From NCBI GenBank assembly GCA_040399685.1, contig JBBART010000022.1:21132-85131 (forward strand): a stretch of 64,000 bases of DNA. Direction: 5' to 3'. Each line of letters begins with the position of its first letter. Positions within the stretch are counted from its first letter, which is position 1. This DNA is from CAIQQQ01 sp040399685. GTDB taxonomy: Bacteria > Pseudomonadota > Alphaproteobacteria > Acetobacterales > Acetobacteraceae. The translations under genes and the position numbers were made by a program. The notes under the pieces are model-generated. The model searched no databases. It saw nothing but the letters and a program-made list of their open reading frames with translations, and was not told where the DNA came from. Positions 7,238-16,160 of the stretch are shown piece after piece.

Positions 7238-8703
7238 GCATTCCTGAAACCCAGGCCGAGACGGCCTCCCTGCTGCGCGGCCTTGCGGGCAGGGAGCCGA
7301 TTGAGACGCCGATTTCGGCGGTGTTCGTGGGTGCGGACACCGTTTGGAAATTGCGCAAGGCGGTGATGTTCACCTTCCTCGATTTTTCCACGCTGGCGGA
7401 GCGCGAGCGCACCGCACGGCGCGAGATGGCGCTGAACGCGCCAAATGCACCGGGGCTTTATCACGACGTTGTTGCCGTCACGCGCACGGCGAACGGTGTG
7501 GAACTGAACGGCGCTGGCGAGGTGGTGGATTGGGTGGTCCGCATGGCGCGGGTGCCGGAGCAGGATTTTCTGCCGGCGATCGCGGCCTCCGGAGGGCTTT
7601 CGCCAGCGCTGCTGGACGGCATGGCCGATGCGGTGGCCACGCTGCACGCGCAGGCGCTGCCTGCCGTGACCGAACATGAAGCAGCCTTGCGGCGAACCTT
7701 GCTGGGCAACCACGCCTCGGGCCTCGCCGCCGGCATTCCTGCGGCGATGGCGGATCGGTGGCGGGATGCGGCGCTGGCGGAGCTTTCGAGACATGCCGCC
7801 TGGCTGGCGGATCGGGTGGCGCGGGGGTTTGTGCGCCGCACCCATGGCGATCTGCATCTTGGCAATTTCTGCCTGTGGCAAGGGCGGCCGGTGGCGTTCG
7901 ACGCGCTGGAATTCAGCGAGGCGATGGCCACGATCGACCTCGGCTATGATCTGGCGTTCCTGTTGATGGATCTGGAGATCCATGCCGGCCGCCCTGCCGC
8001 CAACCGGGTGCTGAACCGCTATGTGGCACGGACCGGCGATACGGCATTGGTAGCGGGGTTGCCGCTGTTCCTGTCGATGCGGGCCATGGTGCGCGCCCAT
8101 GTGACGGCGCGGGGCGGCGGCGACTGGCAGCGTTATTTCAGCTTCGCCGAAGCCGCCTTGCAGCCGGCGCCCTGCGTGATGGTGGCCATTGGCGGGCTGC
8201 CGGGAACGGGGAAATCAACAATGGCGCGTGCCCTGGCGCCGCGCCTCGGGCGGGCGCCAGGGGCTCTGGTGCTGCGCAGCGACGAGACGCGCAAGCGCCG
8301 CGCCGGCGTGATGCCGGAGCAACGTCTGCCGAAATCCGCCTATGCCGAGCCCGAAAGCCGAGCGGTGATGACGGAATTGCTGACATTGGCCGCAACAGCC
8401 GTGGGCGCAGGGCACACGGTGATTGCCGATGCCACGTTCATGGCCCCATCCGATCGCGATGCCGCCGCCCGCACGGCCGGGAGCGTGGCGTTCGTCGGCG
8501 TGTGGCTGGAAGCGCCCCTGCCAGTGCTGGAGGCGCGCATCGAAGCGCGCCGTGGCGATGCGTCTGACGCCGATGTGGCTGTGCTGCGCCGGGCCGCCCA
8601 GGCTGACCCGGGAGCCGGTGCGTGGCTGGCGCTCGATTCCACCGATCCGGCGGCGCCCGATGCTCTAACGCGACATATCACGGCCCTGACACAAACGTGC
8701 TAG
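7234..8703 (+). CDS. Aminoglycoside-phosphotransferase-like / AAA zeta-toxin-like kinase fusion
   Basis: A two-domain protein. The N-terminal half (to about residue 300) is a kinase-like phosphotransferase fold with the catalytic loop THGDLHLGNF and a following FDALEFSE. The C-terminal half is a P-loop kinase with Walker A GLPGTGKST and an R-x-DE-x-RK segment. This is the common 'bifunctional phosphotransferase/ATP-binding' family of unknown substrate. The first ATG/GTG/TTG is the GTG at 7321, but family-conserved sequence (TPISAVFVGADTVWKLRKAV) starts upstream of it. The frame is open from 7180, and CTG at 7234 overlaps the pdxH stop as CTGA. Start position is therefore uncertain. Confidence 0.8.
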   Translation: MSIPETQAETASLLRGLAGREPIETPISAVFVGADTVWKLRKAVMFTFLDFSTLAERERTARREMALNAPNAPGLYHDVVAVTRTANGVELNGAGEVVDWVVRMARVPEQDFLPAIAASGGLSPALLDGMADAVATLHAQALPAVTEHEAALRRTLLGNHASGLAAGIPAAMADRWRDAALAELSRHAAWLADRVARGFVRRTHGDLHLGNFCLWQGRPVAFDALEFSEAMATIDLGYDLAFLLMDLEIHAGRPAANRVLNRYVARTGDTALVAGLPLFLSMRAMVRAHVTARGGGDWQRYFSFAEAALQPAPCVMVAIGGLPGTGKSTMARALAPRLGRAPGALVLRSDETRKRRAGVMPEQRLPKSAYAEPESRAVMTELLTLAATAVGAGHTVIADATFMAPSDRDAAARTAGSVAFVGVWLEAPLPVLEARIEARRGDASDADVAVLRRAAQADPGAGAWLALDSTDPAAPDALTRHITALTQTC

Positions 8704-8736
8704 AGTAGCGGTCATCTAACCGGAAGGACGCCCGCA

Positions 8737-9603
8737 ATGGCCATTCGCAAACTGCTCCTGCCACTGACCGGGACCGCTGCGGGCGAAGCTGCCCTCGCCA
8801 CGGCCCTGATCGCCGCCCGCATCTGGAACGCGCATGTCACCGCGCTGCATGTTCGCGTCGATAGCCGCGACGTGGCGCCGCTGGCCGGCGAGGGCCTGTC
8901 TGGCGCGATGATCGAGGAGATGATGTCGGCCACCGAAAAGGAAAGCACCGACCGCGCCCATGCCGTGCGTGCGATGTTCGAGCGCTTCGTGGCCGCCCAC
9001 GGTGTGACCGTGACGGACGCCAAGCGCGGCTCCACCGTCGCCACCGCCAGCTTTGCCACTATCACCGGCCGTGAGGAAGATCTCGTGGCCCAGCAGGCCC
9101 GCCTGGCGGACCTGACAATTGTGCCGCACCCCGATGCCGGCGAGGACGTCTCGTCGTCCGATGCACTGCATGCGGTGCTGTTCGACAGCGGACGCCCGGT
9201 GCTGATCGCGCCGCAAATCTCGCCCACCACCATCGGCGACCGGATCTGCATCGCCTGGAACGGCACCGCCGAATCGGCCGCTGCCGTTTTGGGCGCGCTG
9301 CCGTGGATGCAGCGGGCCTCCGCCGTGCGGGTGCTGACGTCGGACGAATACCATCGTCGTGGGCCGCAGGGTGCCGATCTGGTGGATTATCTGTCGCTGC
9401 ACGGCATCACGACGGACATCGCCAGCTTCCGCGCGATCGACAAGGATGTGGGCGCCGGCCTGCTGGCGGCAACGCGCGATTTCGGCGCGGACATGCTGGC
9501 GATGGGCGCCTATTCGCATTCCCGCCTGCGCCAGCTGATTTTGGGCGGCGTGACGCGGCATGTGCTGGAAAACGCGACAATTCCGGTGATGATGAACAGG
9601 TGA
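8737..9603 (+). CDS. Universal stress protein, tandem UspA domains
   Basis: A 288-residue protein with two UspA-like domains. The C-terminal one keeps the nucleotide-binding pattern (GAYSHSRLRQLILGGVTRHVL, about residues 255-277). The first begins IRKLLLPLTGTAAGEAAL. It follows a clear GGAAGGA ribosome site. Tandem UspA proteins are cytoplasmic ATP/AMP-binding stress factors whose targets are seldom known. The MarR regulator starts 7 bases downstream. Confidence 0.87.
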   Translation: MAIRKLLLPLTGTAAGEAALATALIAARIWNAHVTALHVRVDSRDVAPLAGEGLSGAMIEEMMSATEKESTDRAHAVRAMFERFVAAHGVTVTDAKRGSTVATASFATITGREEDLVAQQARLADLTIVPHPDAGEDVSSSDALHAVLFDSGRPVLIAPQISPTTIGDRICIAWNGTAESAAAVLGALPWMQRASAVRVLTSDEYHRRGPQGADLVDYLSLHGITTDIASFRAIDKDVGAGLLAATRDFGADMLAMGAYSHSRLRQLILGGVTRHVLENATIPVMMNR

Positions 9604-9610
9604 TGCCGTC

Positions 9611-10111
9611 GTGTTCGGCGTGAACGACCCATCGGCCGCGGAAGCCGTCTCCACCTATGTGAAGCTGCTGCGCGCCGCCAAGGCGGTGACGGCGCGGGTG
9701 GAGCCGCGGCTTGTGGCGCATGGCCTGACAGTGACCCAGCTCGGCGTGCTGGAAGCCATCCTGCACAAAGGCCCGCAGACGCATCGCGACCTTGGTCGCC
9801 GCGTGCTGACCAGTGCTGCCAACATGACCGACGTGATCGACAAGCTGACGGTGCGCGGCCTGGTGATAAGGCTGCGCTGCCCGGAGGACCGCCGGCAGGT
9901 GCGTGTGGAGCTGACCCCATGCGGCCGCAGCCTGATCGAGGAGCTTTTCCCGCGTCATGCCGCCGATATCGCCGCTGCCATGGCGGGGCTCGATGCCGAT
10001 GCGTTGCGCAACCTGGGCGATTTGCTGCGCACGCTGGGCATGACAGCAGCGCAAGAACCAGAGCAGCCGTGCCTTGCCAAACCGTGCCCAAGCAACCATC
10101 TGGAAACCTGA
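9611..10111 (+). CDS. MarR-family transcriptional regulator
   Basis: A 166-residue winged-helix regulator with a GTG start. The DNA-binding helices and wing are seen in LTVTQLGVLEAILH, THRDLGRRVLTSAANMTDVIDKL, and the wing RCPEDRRQVRVELTPCGR. Cys residues in the wing and near the C-terminus could allow redox sensing, though this is speculation. A perfect palindrome lies directly after the stop codon and ahead of the pirin gene, making pirin its most likely target. Confidence 0.9.
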   Translation: MFGVNDPSAAEAVSTYVKLLRAAKAVTARVEPRLVAHGLTVTQLGVLEAILHKGPQTHRDLGRRVLTSAANMTDVIDKLTVRGLVIRLRCPEDRRQVRVELTPCGRSLIEELFPRHAADIAAAMAGLDADALRNLGDLLRTLGMTAAQEPEQPCLAKPCPSNHLET

Positions 10112-10113
10112 TA

Positions 10114-10127
10114 GTTCGATATCGAAC
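10114..10127. promoter_or_regulatory. Palindromic operator between marR and pirin genes
   Basis: GTTCGATATCGAAC is a perfect 14-base palindrome, 2 bases after the marR stop and just before the AGGAG ribosome site of the pirin gene. TTCGATATCGAA-type sites are typical of MarR-family operators near pirin genes. The upstream MarR protein is the obvious candidate binder. Confidence 0.6.
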
Positions 10128-10141
10128 GATAGGAGCCTGCC

Positions 10142-10843
10142 ATGATCCAGATTGAACCTTTCGACCGCCTCGGCCGATTCCGCAATGACTGGCTGAACGC
10201 GCGGTTTCATTTCAGCTTCGGCCAGCATCACGACCCGGCCCGCATGGGCGTGGGCGCTCTACGGGTGTGGAACGACGACGAAATCGCCCCCGGCAAGGGC
10301 TTTGATCCGCATCCGCACAAGGAGATGGAGATCATCACCTATGTACGGAAGGGCGCCATCACCCACCGCGACAGCCTTGGCAACGAAGGCCGCACCGAGG
10401 CCGGCGACGTGCAGGTGATGCATGCTGGCACCGGCATCACCCACGCCGAATACAACATGGAGCCCGAGGCCACGCGGCTCTTTCAGATATGGATGGTGCC
10501 GAACAAGCGTGGCGTGGCGCCAGGCTGGGGCGCACGGGCGTTTCCGAAGGGTGAGTCCGACAGCCTTCAGGTGTTGGCCGATGGCAGGGCGAATGCGGAC
10601 GCCTCGGCCCTGCCGCTCTATGCGGACGGCGCAGTGCTGGCGGGCACGATCCGCGCCGGCCAGACCATTCGCCAGGCCCTCGGGGCCGGTCGCGCGGCCT
10701 ATCTGGTGCCGGCCACCGGCGTTGTATCGGTGAACGGCCACAAGATCGGCACCCGCGACGGCGTGACGATCACGGACGAGACGGAGATCGTGATTATCGC
10801 CGAAACCGACGCTGAACTGGTGTTCGTTGACGTTGCATTGTGA
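10142..10843 (+). CDS. Pirin family protein
   Basis: A 233-residue bicupin protein. The metal ligands of the N-terminal cupin are present: HPHKEMEIITYV around residues 58-69 and HAGTGITHAEYN around residues 97-108. The C-terminal cupin (LPLYADGAVLAGTIRAG onward) lacks an obvious metal set, as in YhhW. Some members have quercetinase activity; others act as redox-sensitive transcription partners. The role here is unproven. It is probably controlled by the adjacent MarR through the palindrome and ends in a strong intrinsic terminator. Confidence 0.93.
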   Translation: MIQIEPFDRLGRFRNDWLNARFHFSFGQHHDPARMGVGALRVWNDDEIAPGKGFDPHPHKEMEIITYVRKGAITHRDSLGNEGRTEAGDVQVMHAGTGITHAEYNMEPEATRLFQIWMVPNKRGVAPGWGARAFPKGESDSLQVLADGRANADASALPLYADGAVLAGTIRAGQTIRQALGAGRAAYLVPATGVVSVNGHKIGTRDGVTITDETEIVIIAETDAELVFVDVAL

Positions 10844-10870
10844 TTGCCTGAAAAATAAGCAATGATCGTT

Positions 10871-10922
10871 GCGCATTTTGGCGTCGACCACGGGCAAATC
10901 GACGCTGAAATGCACTTTTTTT
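10871..10922 (+). terminator. Rho-independent terminator of the pirin gene
   Basis: A 17-position stem with few mismatches and wobbles pairs 10871-10887 with 10899-10915 around an 11-base loop. It is followed directly by seven T residues (10916-10922). It lies 28 bases after the pirin stop. Confidence 0.85.
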
Positions 10923-11060
10923 AATCATTTCCAACAACTCGTTACCAAACCACGCGCCGAACCTCCGGGTTTTGCGTGTGGCATGGATCTTGATGGACGG
11001 AACGTTGCGAAGGGTCGTCGTGAGTCCCCTCAAAAGCTTTTCAGCCACAGGATCGAATAA

Positions 11061-12341
11061 ATGAAGTCTCGTCATCTTATCGCCGCTGCGGCGTTTGCCG
11101 TTCCCCTGGCCATTGCCGCACCGGCTGCCCATGCCGAGGACGCGGCTCCCGCCAAGTGGAGCGACACCATCAAGATCGGTGCACAGATCGAAGCCGGCAT
11201 CATGGGCAACCCGGCCGGCCCCAAGGACAATTTGAACTACGGCAATCTGTATACGGACCGCGCCAACGAGCCAGTGTTGAACCAGGCGCTGCTGTCGATC
11301 GGCCGCCCGGTTGACCCGAAGGCGACCGATTACGATTTCGGCTTCAAGGTGCAAGGCCTGTGGGGCACCGATGCGCGCTACACGCATTTCGGCCGCCTGT
11401 TCGATAAAACCACCCGCAGCCGCTATCAATACGACATCACCGAAGCCAGCGTGTCCGCATTCCTGCCGGTGCTGACCGAGGGCGGCGTGAACGTTCAGGC
11501 CGGCCTGTGGCCGACCCTACTCGGGTTCGAGACCATCGACTCATCGACCAACCCATTCTATTCGCACAGCTACATTTACAATTACGGCCTGCCGGTGAAG
11601 CACGCGGGCGTCAACGCCATCCTGCACGCAACGGATGTGCTCGACGTCTATGCCGGCGTCACCGCCGGCAACCAGACCATCCCGGGCGCTGACAACAACA
11701 GCGCGGCCGCCGTGCTTGCCGGCCTGAAGCTGACGATGCTCGGCGGAAATCTGTCGATTCTCGGACTGACGCATTACGGCCCTGAGAACGCCTCGCGCTA
11801 TGTGAAGGCCAATTTCACCGGCGGCCTGGCCACCAACAGCTACAACCGCGCCTTCAACGACCTGATCATCACCTACAAGGCCTCCGACGCGCTGACGTTC
11901 ACGACGGAACTGAACTACGCTCGCGAAGATCTGGGCGCCCAGCAGGGCAAGCGCATCGTCAATGCAGAGGCTTATGGCATTGCCCAGTACGCCGCCTACA
12001 CACTGACCGACACCATCACACTGAATGCCCGCGCCGAAGTGTTCGCCGATACGCGCAGCTTCTTCGTGGCCACGTTCCCCACGGCGCAGGGTCCGGTTCA
12101 GGCGCTGCAAGGCTACACCCCGGCCGTTGCTGCCGTTGCAGGCACCGGTCGCAACACCTATGGCGCCGTGACCATCGGCGCCACCTACAAGCCCACCCTG
12201 CCAGGCTACGCCGACGGCTTCACAATGCTCATCCGCCCGGAACTGCGCGTGGACAACGTGATGAACGGCAACGCCCGCTACAACGCCGGCAAGGATCGCA
12301 ACGCCGTGACGCTCAGCACCGATCTCGTGCTGACCTACTGA
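11061..12341 (+). CDS. Outer-membrane beta-barrel porin (BBP2/DUF1597-like)
   Basis: A 426-residue exported protein. The signal peptide ends near AHAEDA (about residue 25). The rest is made of alternating short amphipathic strands and ends in an aromatic residue (LVLTY), as usual for outer-membrane barrels. Segments such as TDITEASVSAFLPV-like strands and NVQAGLWPTLLGFETID match the putative beta-barrel porin-2 family. Substrate is unknown. The 138-base leader after the pirin terminator leaves room for its own promoter. A symmetrical hairpin follows the stop. Confidence 0.85.
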   Translation: MKSRHLIAAAAFAVPLAIAAPAAHAEDAAPAKWSDTIKIGAQIEAGIMGNPAGPKDNLNYGNLYTDRANEPVLNQALLSIGRPVDPKATDYDFGFKVQGLWGTDARYTHFGRLFDKTTRSRYQYDITEASVSAFLPVLTEGGVNVQAGLWPTLLGFETIDSSTNPFYSHSYIYNYGLPVKHAGVNAILHATDVLDVYAGVTAGNQTIPGADNNSAAAVLAGLKLTMLGGNLSILGLTHYGPENASRYVKANFTGGLATNSYNRAFNDLIITYKASDALTFTTELNYAREDLGAQQGKRIVNAEAYGIAQYAAYTLTDTITLNARAEVFADTRSFFVATFPTAQGPVQALQGYTPAVAAVAGTGRNTYGAVTIGATYKPTLPGYADGFTMLIRPELRVDNVMNGNARYNAGKDRNAVTLSTDLVLTY

Positions 12342-12359
12342 TCCCAGCCCCCGCCTCAG

Positions 12360-12389
12360 GTCGCCGTCTCAAAGCAACGAGACGGCGAC
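12360..12389. terminator. Hairpin between convergent genes
   Basis: A perfect 11-base stem pairs 12360-12370 with 12379-12389 around an 8-base loop. It sits exactly between the porin stop and the stop codon of the convergent methyltransferase. There is no T-run on either side, so any terminator activity would be bidirectional and weak or Rho-assisted. Confidence 0.6.
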
Positions 12390-13030
12390 TAAGCCGCCTG
12401 CAACCGCCATAAAATAACAGTACGCTCGAAGTGGTCTTCCAACTCCATCGTTGTTGGCACCACCACCCGCAGCATTTCGTCCATCCCGGTTCGCGGCAGA
12501 TAGGCCCGGCCCGGGTCGGCCACCCACACCTCCGCCGCGCGCGCCATGGTTTGCAGCCACGGCAGAATATGCGCCGTCATCGGCGCCTCGTAGCAGACAT
12601 CGCCGCACAGGATGAGATCCCAGCGGCAGGGTTGGCCTACCACGTCGTCCAGCACCGCCACGCTCACGTTGTTCAGTGCCGCATTCACCGCGATGGCGGC
12701 GCGCGCCAACGGGTCGATTTCGGCGGCATCCACCTGGGCAGCGCCCGCGAGCACGCATGCAATGGCCGCCTGTCCGCCGCCGGCCGCGAAATCCAGCACC
12801 CGCTTTCCGGCCACCAGTTCCGGATGATCCAGAATATGACGCGCCATCGCCGCACTTCCCGGCCACGCGAACGCCCAGAACGGCGGCTCGGTGCCTGTCT
12901 CATGCAACCAGGCTTCGGTTGCCTGCCAGATCGGGGTGATCTCGGTGGCCAGATACAGATCGATCTCAGGCACCAGAACATGGCGGCTGATGGCGGTGCT
13001 GGCGCGCACGAACGCCTCGGGGCCGCTCAC
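12389..13030 (-). CDS. SAM methyltransferase, ETF-beta lysine methyltransferase-like
   Basis: A 213-residue class I methyltransferase. The SAM motif is VLDFAAGGGQAAIA, and the preceding PPFWAFAWPGSAAMARHIL is characteristic of the METTL20/ETFBKMT family, which methylates lysines on the beta subunit of electron transfer flavoprotein. A GTG start at 13030 overlaps the ubiA stop as GTGA and is preferred over longer in-frame options. The target protein here is inferred from family only. It converges on the porin gene. Confidence 0.78.
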   Translation of the reverse strand: MSGPEAFVRASTAISRHVLVPEIDLYLATEITPIWQATEAWLHETGTEPPFWAFAWPGSAAMARHILDHPELVAGKRVLDFAAGGGQAAIACVLAGAAQVDAAEIDPLARAAIAVNAALNNVSVAVLDDVVGQPCRWDLILCGDVCYEAPMTAHILPWLQTMARAAEVWVADPGRAYLPRTGMDEMLRVVVPTTMELEDHFERTVILWRLQAA

Positions 13031-13923
13031 AGCCGTGCGATCAGGATCACCAACGCCACGAACAGGCCGAACTCCCGGTTGGACTTGAACAGCCGCAGGC
13101 ACGACGCCGGATCATCGATATCCAGCCTGCGAATTTGCCAGAACAGCAGCAGGCTGCCAAACGCCAGGCCAATGATCGCCAGCGGCAATCCGGCAAGCCA
13201 GAGCGCCACCGCCAGCAACAAAACCGTGCCTGTGTAGCAGACGAGCAGAAAACCACGCGCATTCCCGGCAAACAGTCGCGCGGTGGACTTGATGCCAACC
13301 AGCGCGTCGTCCTCCCTGTCCTGATGCGCATAGATCGTATCGTAGCCCAAGATCCACAGGATGGTGGCGGCATACAGCGCCAACGCCGCCAGATCCACCC
13401 GCCCCACGGCCGCCGCATAGCCCATCACCGCCCCCCAGCCGAAGGTGCAGCCGAGCATCAGCTGCGGCCACCACGTCACCCGCTTGGCCAGCGGATACAA
13501 TGCCACCAGCCCCAGCGAGGCCACGCCCAAAAGCTGCGCCAGCGGTCGCAGTTGCAGCAGGATGACAAGGCTCACCGCCAACAGCAGCGCCAGGAAGATC
13601 GCCGCGTGCCGCATCCGCAGCACGCCGGATGCCAACGGCCGGGTGGCGGTGCGCGTCACCTGGCGGTCCAGATCGCGGTCCCACATGTCGTTGACCACGC
13701 AGCCGGCGCCGCGCATCAGGAACGAGCCGGCGAAGAACAGCCCGATCAACCACGCCGTCTCCCCCCAGGGCGCCTGGGCGAGCAGGATTGACCACAGCCC
13801 CGGCAGGAACAGCAGCCATGCCCCGATCGGCCGGTCCAGCCGCGCCAACAGCGCATAGGGCCGCACTCCGCGCGGCAAAGCGGCAACCCATCCATTTGCG
13901 GCGATATCGGTGTAAGTGTTCAT
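13027..13923 (-). CDS. ubiA: 4-hydroxybenzoate polyprenyltransferase
   Basis: A 298-residue integral membrane prenyltransferase, the first committed step of ubiquinone synthesis. Both Asp-rich motifs are present: NDMWDRDLDRQVTRT and the later YDTIYAHQDREDD. About eight membrane segments follow. ATG at 13923 is chosen; the ATG at 13947 (MSLRRLIG) is an alternative that would overlap the divergent rsmE start. The stop overlaps the downstream methyltransferase start. Confidence 0.95.
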   Translation of the reverse strand: MNTYTDIAANGWVAALPRGVRPYALLARLDRPIGAWLLFLPGLWSILLAQAPWGETAWLIGLFFAGSFLMRGAGCVVNDMWDRDLDRQVTRTATRPLASGVLRMRHAAIFLALLLAVSLVILLQLRPLAQLLGVASLGLVALYPLAKRVTWWPQLMLGCTFGWGAVMGYAAAVGRVDLAALALYAATILWILGYDTIYAHQDREDDALVGIKSTARLFAGNARGFLLVCYTGTVLLLAVALWLAGLPLAIIGLAFGSLLLFWQIRRLDIDDPASCLRLFKSNREFGLFVALVILIARL

Positions 13924-13945
13924 ACCAATCAATCTGCGCAGAGAC

Positions 13946-14653
13946 ATGACCGGGTCAATCCGCCTTTTCACCACCGAGGCCCTCAGCGAGGGCGCCACCA
14001 TCCAGATATCGCCAGAACAGGCGCATTATCTCGGCAGCGTCATGCGACGCGGGCCGGGCGATGACGTGGTGTTGTTCAACGGCACCCATGGCGAATTCCT
14101 GGCCAGCATCGCCACCATCAAGCGCGACAAGGCCCAACTTGCGGTGGGCGCCCAGCTTCGCCCGCAGGCGGCCGAGCCGGAACTGACGCTGGTGTTCGCG
14201 CCGCTGAAGCGCGACACTACCAATCTGGTGGTCGAGAAGGCCACCGAGCTTGGCGTCACCCGCATCCAGCCGGTGTTCACCGAGCGCACCAATGCCGGGC
14301 GCCTCAATCTGGACCGATTCGCCGCCATCGCGCGTGAGGCGTCCGAGCAGTGCGAGCGGCTGTGCGTGCCCGAGATCCTGCCGCCGATGAAGTTTTTCGA
14401 CCTGTTGGGCTCCTGGCCGCATGACCGGGTGTTATCGGCCGCCATTGAACGCGGCCATGCGGGATACCCGTCACGCCGCGGCTTTCCGCAAGCCCTGCTG
14501 ATAGGCCCAGAAGGCGGTTTTTCGCCGGTCGAGCTTGACGCGATGCGCAGGCTTGCGTTTGTTGAATCCATCGGTCTCGGCCCGCGCATCCTGCGGGCCG
14601 AAACTGCTGCTATCGCGGGGCTGGCCTTGTTGCAGGCGGCCGCGTCCGGGTAG
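13946..14653 (+). CDS. rsmE: 16S rRNA (uracil-1498-N3)-methyltransferase
   Basis: A 235-residue SPOUT-class methyltransferase modifying U1498 in helix 44 of 16S rRNA. The knotted SAM-binding C-terminus is seen in LLIGPEGGFSPVELDAM and LGPRILRAETAAIAGLALLQ. The N-terminal PUA-like part begins IRLFTTEALSEGA. It is divergent from ubiA with only 22 bases between the chosen starts, too little for two separate promoters, so the promoters must lie inside one or both genes. gshA follows in the same direction. Confidence 0.95.
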   Translation: MTGSIRLFTTEALSEGATIQISPEQAHYLGSVMRRGPGDDVVLFNGTHGEFLASIATIKRDKAQLAVGAQLRPQAAEPELTLVFAPLKRDTTNLVVEKATELGVTRIQPVFTERTNAGRLNLDRFAAIAREASEQCERLCVPEILPPMKFFDLLGSWPHDRVLSAAIERGHAGYPSRRGFPQALLIGPEGGFSPVELDAMRRLAFVESIGLGPRILRAETAAIAGLALLQAAASG

Positions 14654-14690
14654 ACATTTCACAACCGACCAGACAATCCACGGAATCAAA

Positions 14691-16052
14691 ATGTCCAATC
14701 CCGGAGAGGCCGACGCCACGCCGATTATTTCGGTGCGTCAGCTCGCAGACTACCTGGCTGAAGGCTGCAAACCGGCCGCGCAGTTCACCATCGGCACCGA
14801 GCATGAAAAGTTCGGCTTCCGTCTGGATGATCTGACCCCGCCGCCATACGCGCCAGGGGGCATCCGCGCCATGCTGGAAGGCATCCAGGCCAAGGGCTGG
14901 GAGCCGATCATGGACCACGGCAACCCGATCGGGCTGAAGCACGGCGGTGCATCGGTGTCGCTCGAACCTGCCGGCCAGTTTGAATTGTCGGGCGGCATGC
15001 TGTCGGACATGCATCAGACGTCGGCCGAGTTCGAAGAGCATTTCGACGACGTTCGCAGCGTGGCCGGCCCGCTTGGTCTGGGTTTTGCCCCGCTCGGCTT
15101 TCATCCCACGATGACGCAGGACGCGATGCCGTGGATGCCGAAAAGCCGCTACGCCATCATGCGCCGCTATATGCCCAAGGTCGGCTCGATGGGGCTGGAC
15201 ATGATGACGCGCACCTGCACCGTGCAGGTCAATCTGGACTACGCCTCCGAAGCCGACATGGCCGCCAAGCTGAAGGTGAGCCTGGCGTTGCAGCCGATCG
15301 CCACCGCGCTGTTCGCCAATTCACCGTTCAAGGAGGGCAAGCCCAGCGGCTTCATGAGCAGCCGCGCCAATGTCTGGACCGACACCGACAACCAGCGCAG
15401 CGGCATGCCGGTGCTGATGTTTGCCGAGAATTTTGGCTTCGAGCGCTATGTGGACTGGGTGCTGGACGTGCCGATGTATTTCGTCATGCGCGATGGCGAA
15501 ATGATCGACCTCGCCGGCGCTTCGTTCCGTGACTTCATGGCAGGCCGCTTGACGCATCCCGGCGTGGGTGCCGCCACGCTGGGTGATTTCGGCGATCACC
15601 TGACCACCGTGTTCACCGATGTGCGGGTCAAGCGGTTCCTGGAGATGCGCGGCGCCGATGCCGGGCGGCCGGACATGATGGTGGCGCAATCCGCCCTTTG
15701 GGTTGGGCTGCTGTATGACGACGCGGCCTTGGCCGCGGCCGGCGAGCTGGTGCGCCGGCATGATTGGAGCGCCTATGCCGCCCTGCGGCCAGAGGTCGCA
15801 CGGCACGCTTTGGGTGCGAAACTGGGCCAGGGCACGGTGCGCGACATGGCGCGAGACATGGTGGAGATCGCCACCCAGGGCCTGCGCGCCCGCAACATGC
15901 GCGACACACTTGGGCGTGATGAGAGCGTTTATCTCACGCCACTTCACGAGATTGTTAACGGCGGACCAACACAATCTGAGTATTGGCTTGAGCGATTTAA
16001 CGGTGAATGGCGCGGAGATGTCACGCGGATCTTCGGAGAAGCTGCAATCTGA
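14691..16052 (+). CDS. gshA: Glutamate-cysteine ligase
   Basis: A 453-residue enzyme joining glutamate and cysteine, the first step of glutathione synthesis. It belongs to the proteobacterial/plant type rather than the E. coli type. The ATP/glutamate motif FTIGTEHEKFGF (about residues 30-41) and SLEPAGQFELSGG are diagnostic. The ATG at 14691 follows the rsmE stop by 37 bases. An in-frame upstream start inside rsmE is rejected because family members start near MSNP. Confidence 0.95.
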   Translation: MSNPGEADATPIISVRQLADYLAEGCKPAAQFTIGTEHEKFGFRLDDLTPPPYAPGGIRAMLEGIQAKGWEPIMDHGNPIGLKHGGASVSLEPAGQFELSGGMLSDMHQTSAEFEEHFDDVRSVAGPLGLGFAPLGFHPTMTQDAMPWMPKSRYAIMRRYMPKVGSMGLDMMTRTCTVQVNLDYASEADMAAKLKVSLALQPIATALFANSPFKEGKPSGFMSSRANVWTDTDNQRSGMPVLMFAENFGFERYVDWVLDVPMYFVMRDGEMIDLAGASFRDFMAGRLTHPGVGAATLGDFGDHLTTVFTDVRVKRFLEMRGADAGRPDMMVAQSALWVGLLYDDAALAAAGELVRRHDWSAYAALRPEVARHALGAKLGQGTVRDMARDMVEIATQGLRARNMRDTLGRDESVYLTPLHEIVNGGPTQSEYWLERFNGEWRGDVTRIFGEAAI

Positions 16053-16078
16053 TACGTGCTGAAGCAATACCTTACGAT

Positions 16079-16120
16079 GACGGAGACGCCTGAAAGGGCG
16101 TGATCCGTCGCCGGAACGGC
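16079..16120 (+). other. Two tandem hairpins in the gshA-BTAD gap
   Basis: GACGGA (16079-16084) pairs with TCCGTC (16104-16109), and inside it ACGCC pairs with GGCGT around TGAAA. A second hairpin, GCCG-GAA-CGGC (16110-16120), abuts it. No T-run follows. It could be an RNA processing or attenuation structure, or part of a small RNA; nothing here decides between these. Confidence 0.4.
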
Positions 16121-16160
16121 GGCGCTTGCCAGCGCAACCGCTCCGGTATGAAGTCGTGAC

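Noticed and set aside
10979..10994. Sigma-54-like site TGGCAT-N5-TTGAT in the porin leader
   Set aside because: The -12 element has GA in place of the essential GC, and no sigma-54 activator gene lies near.
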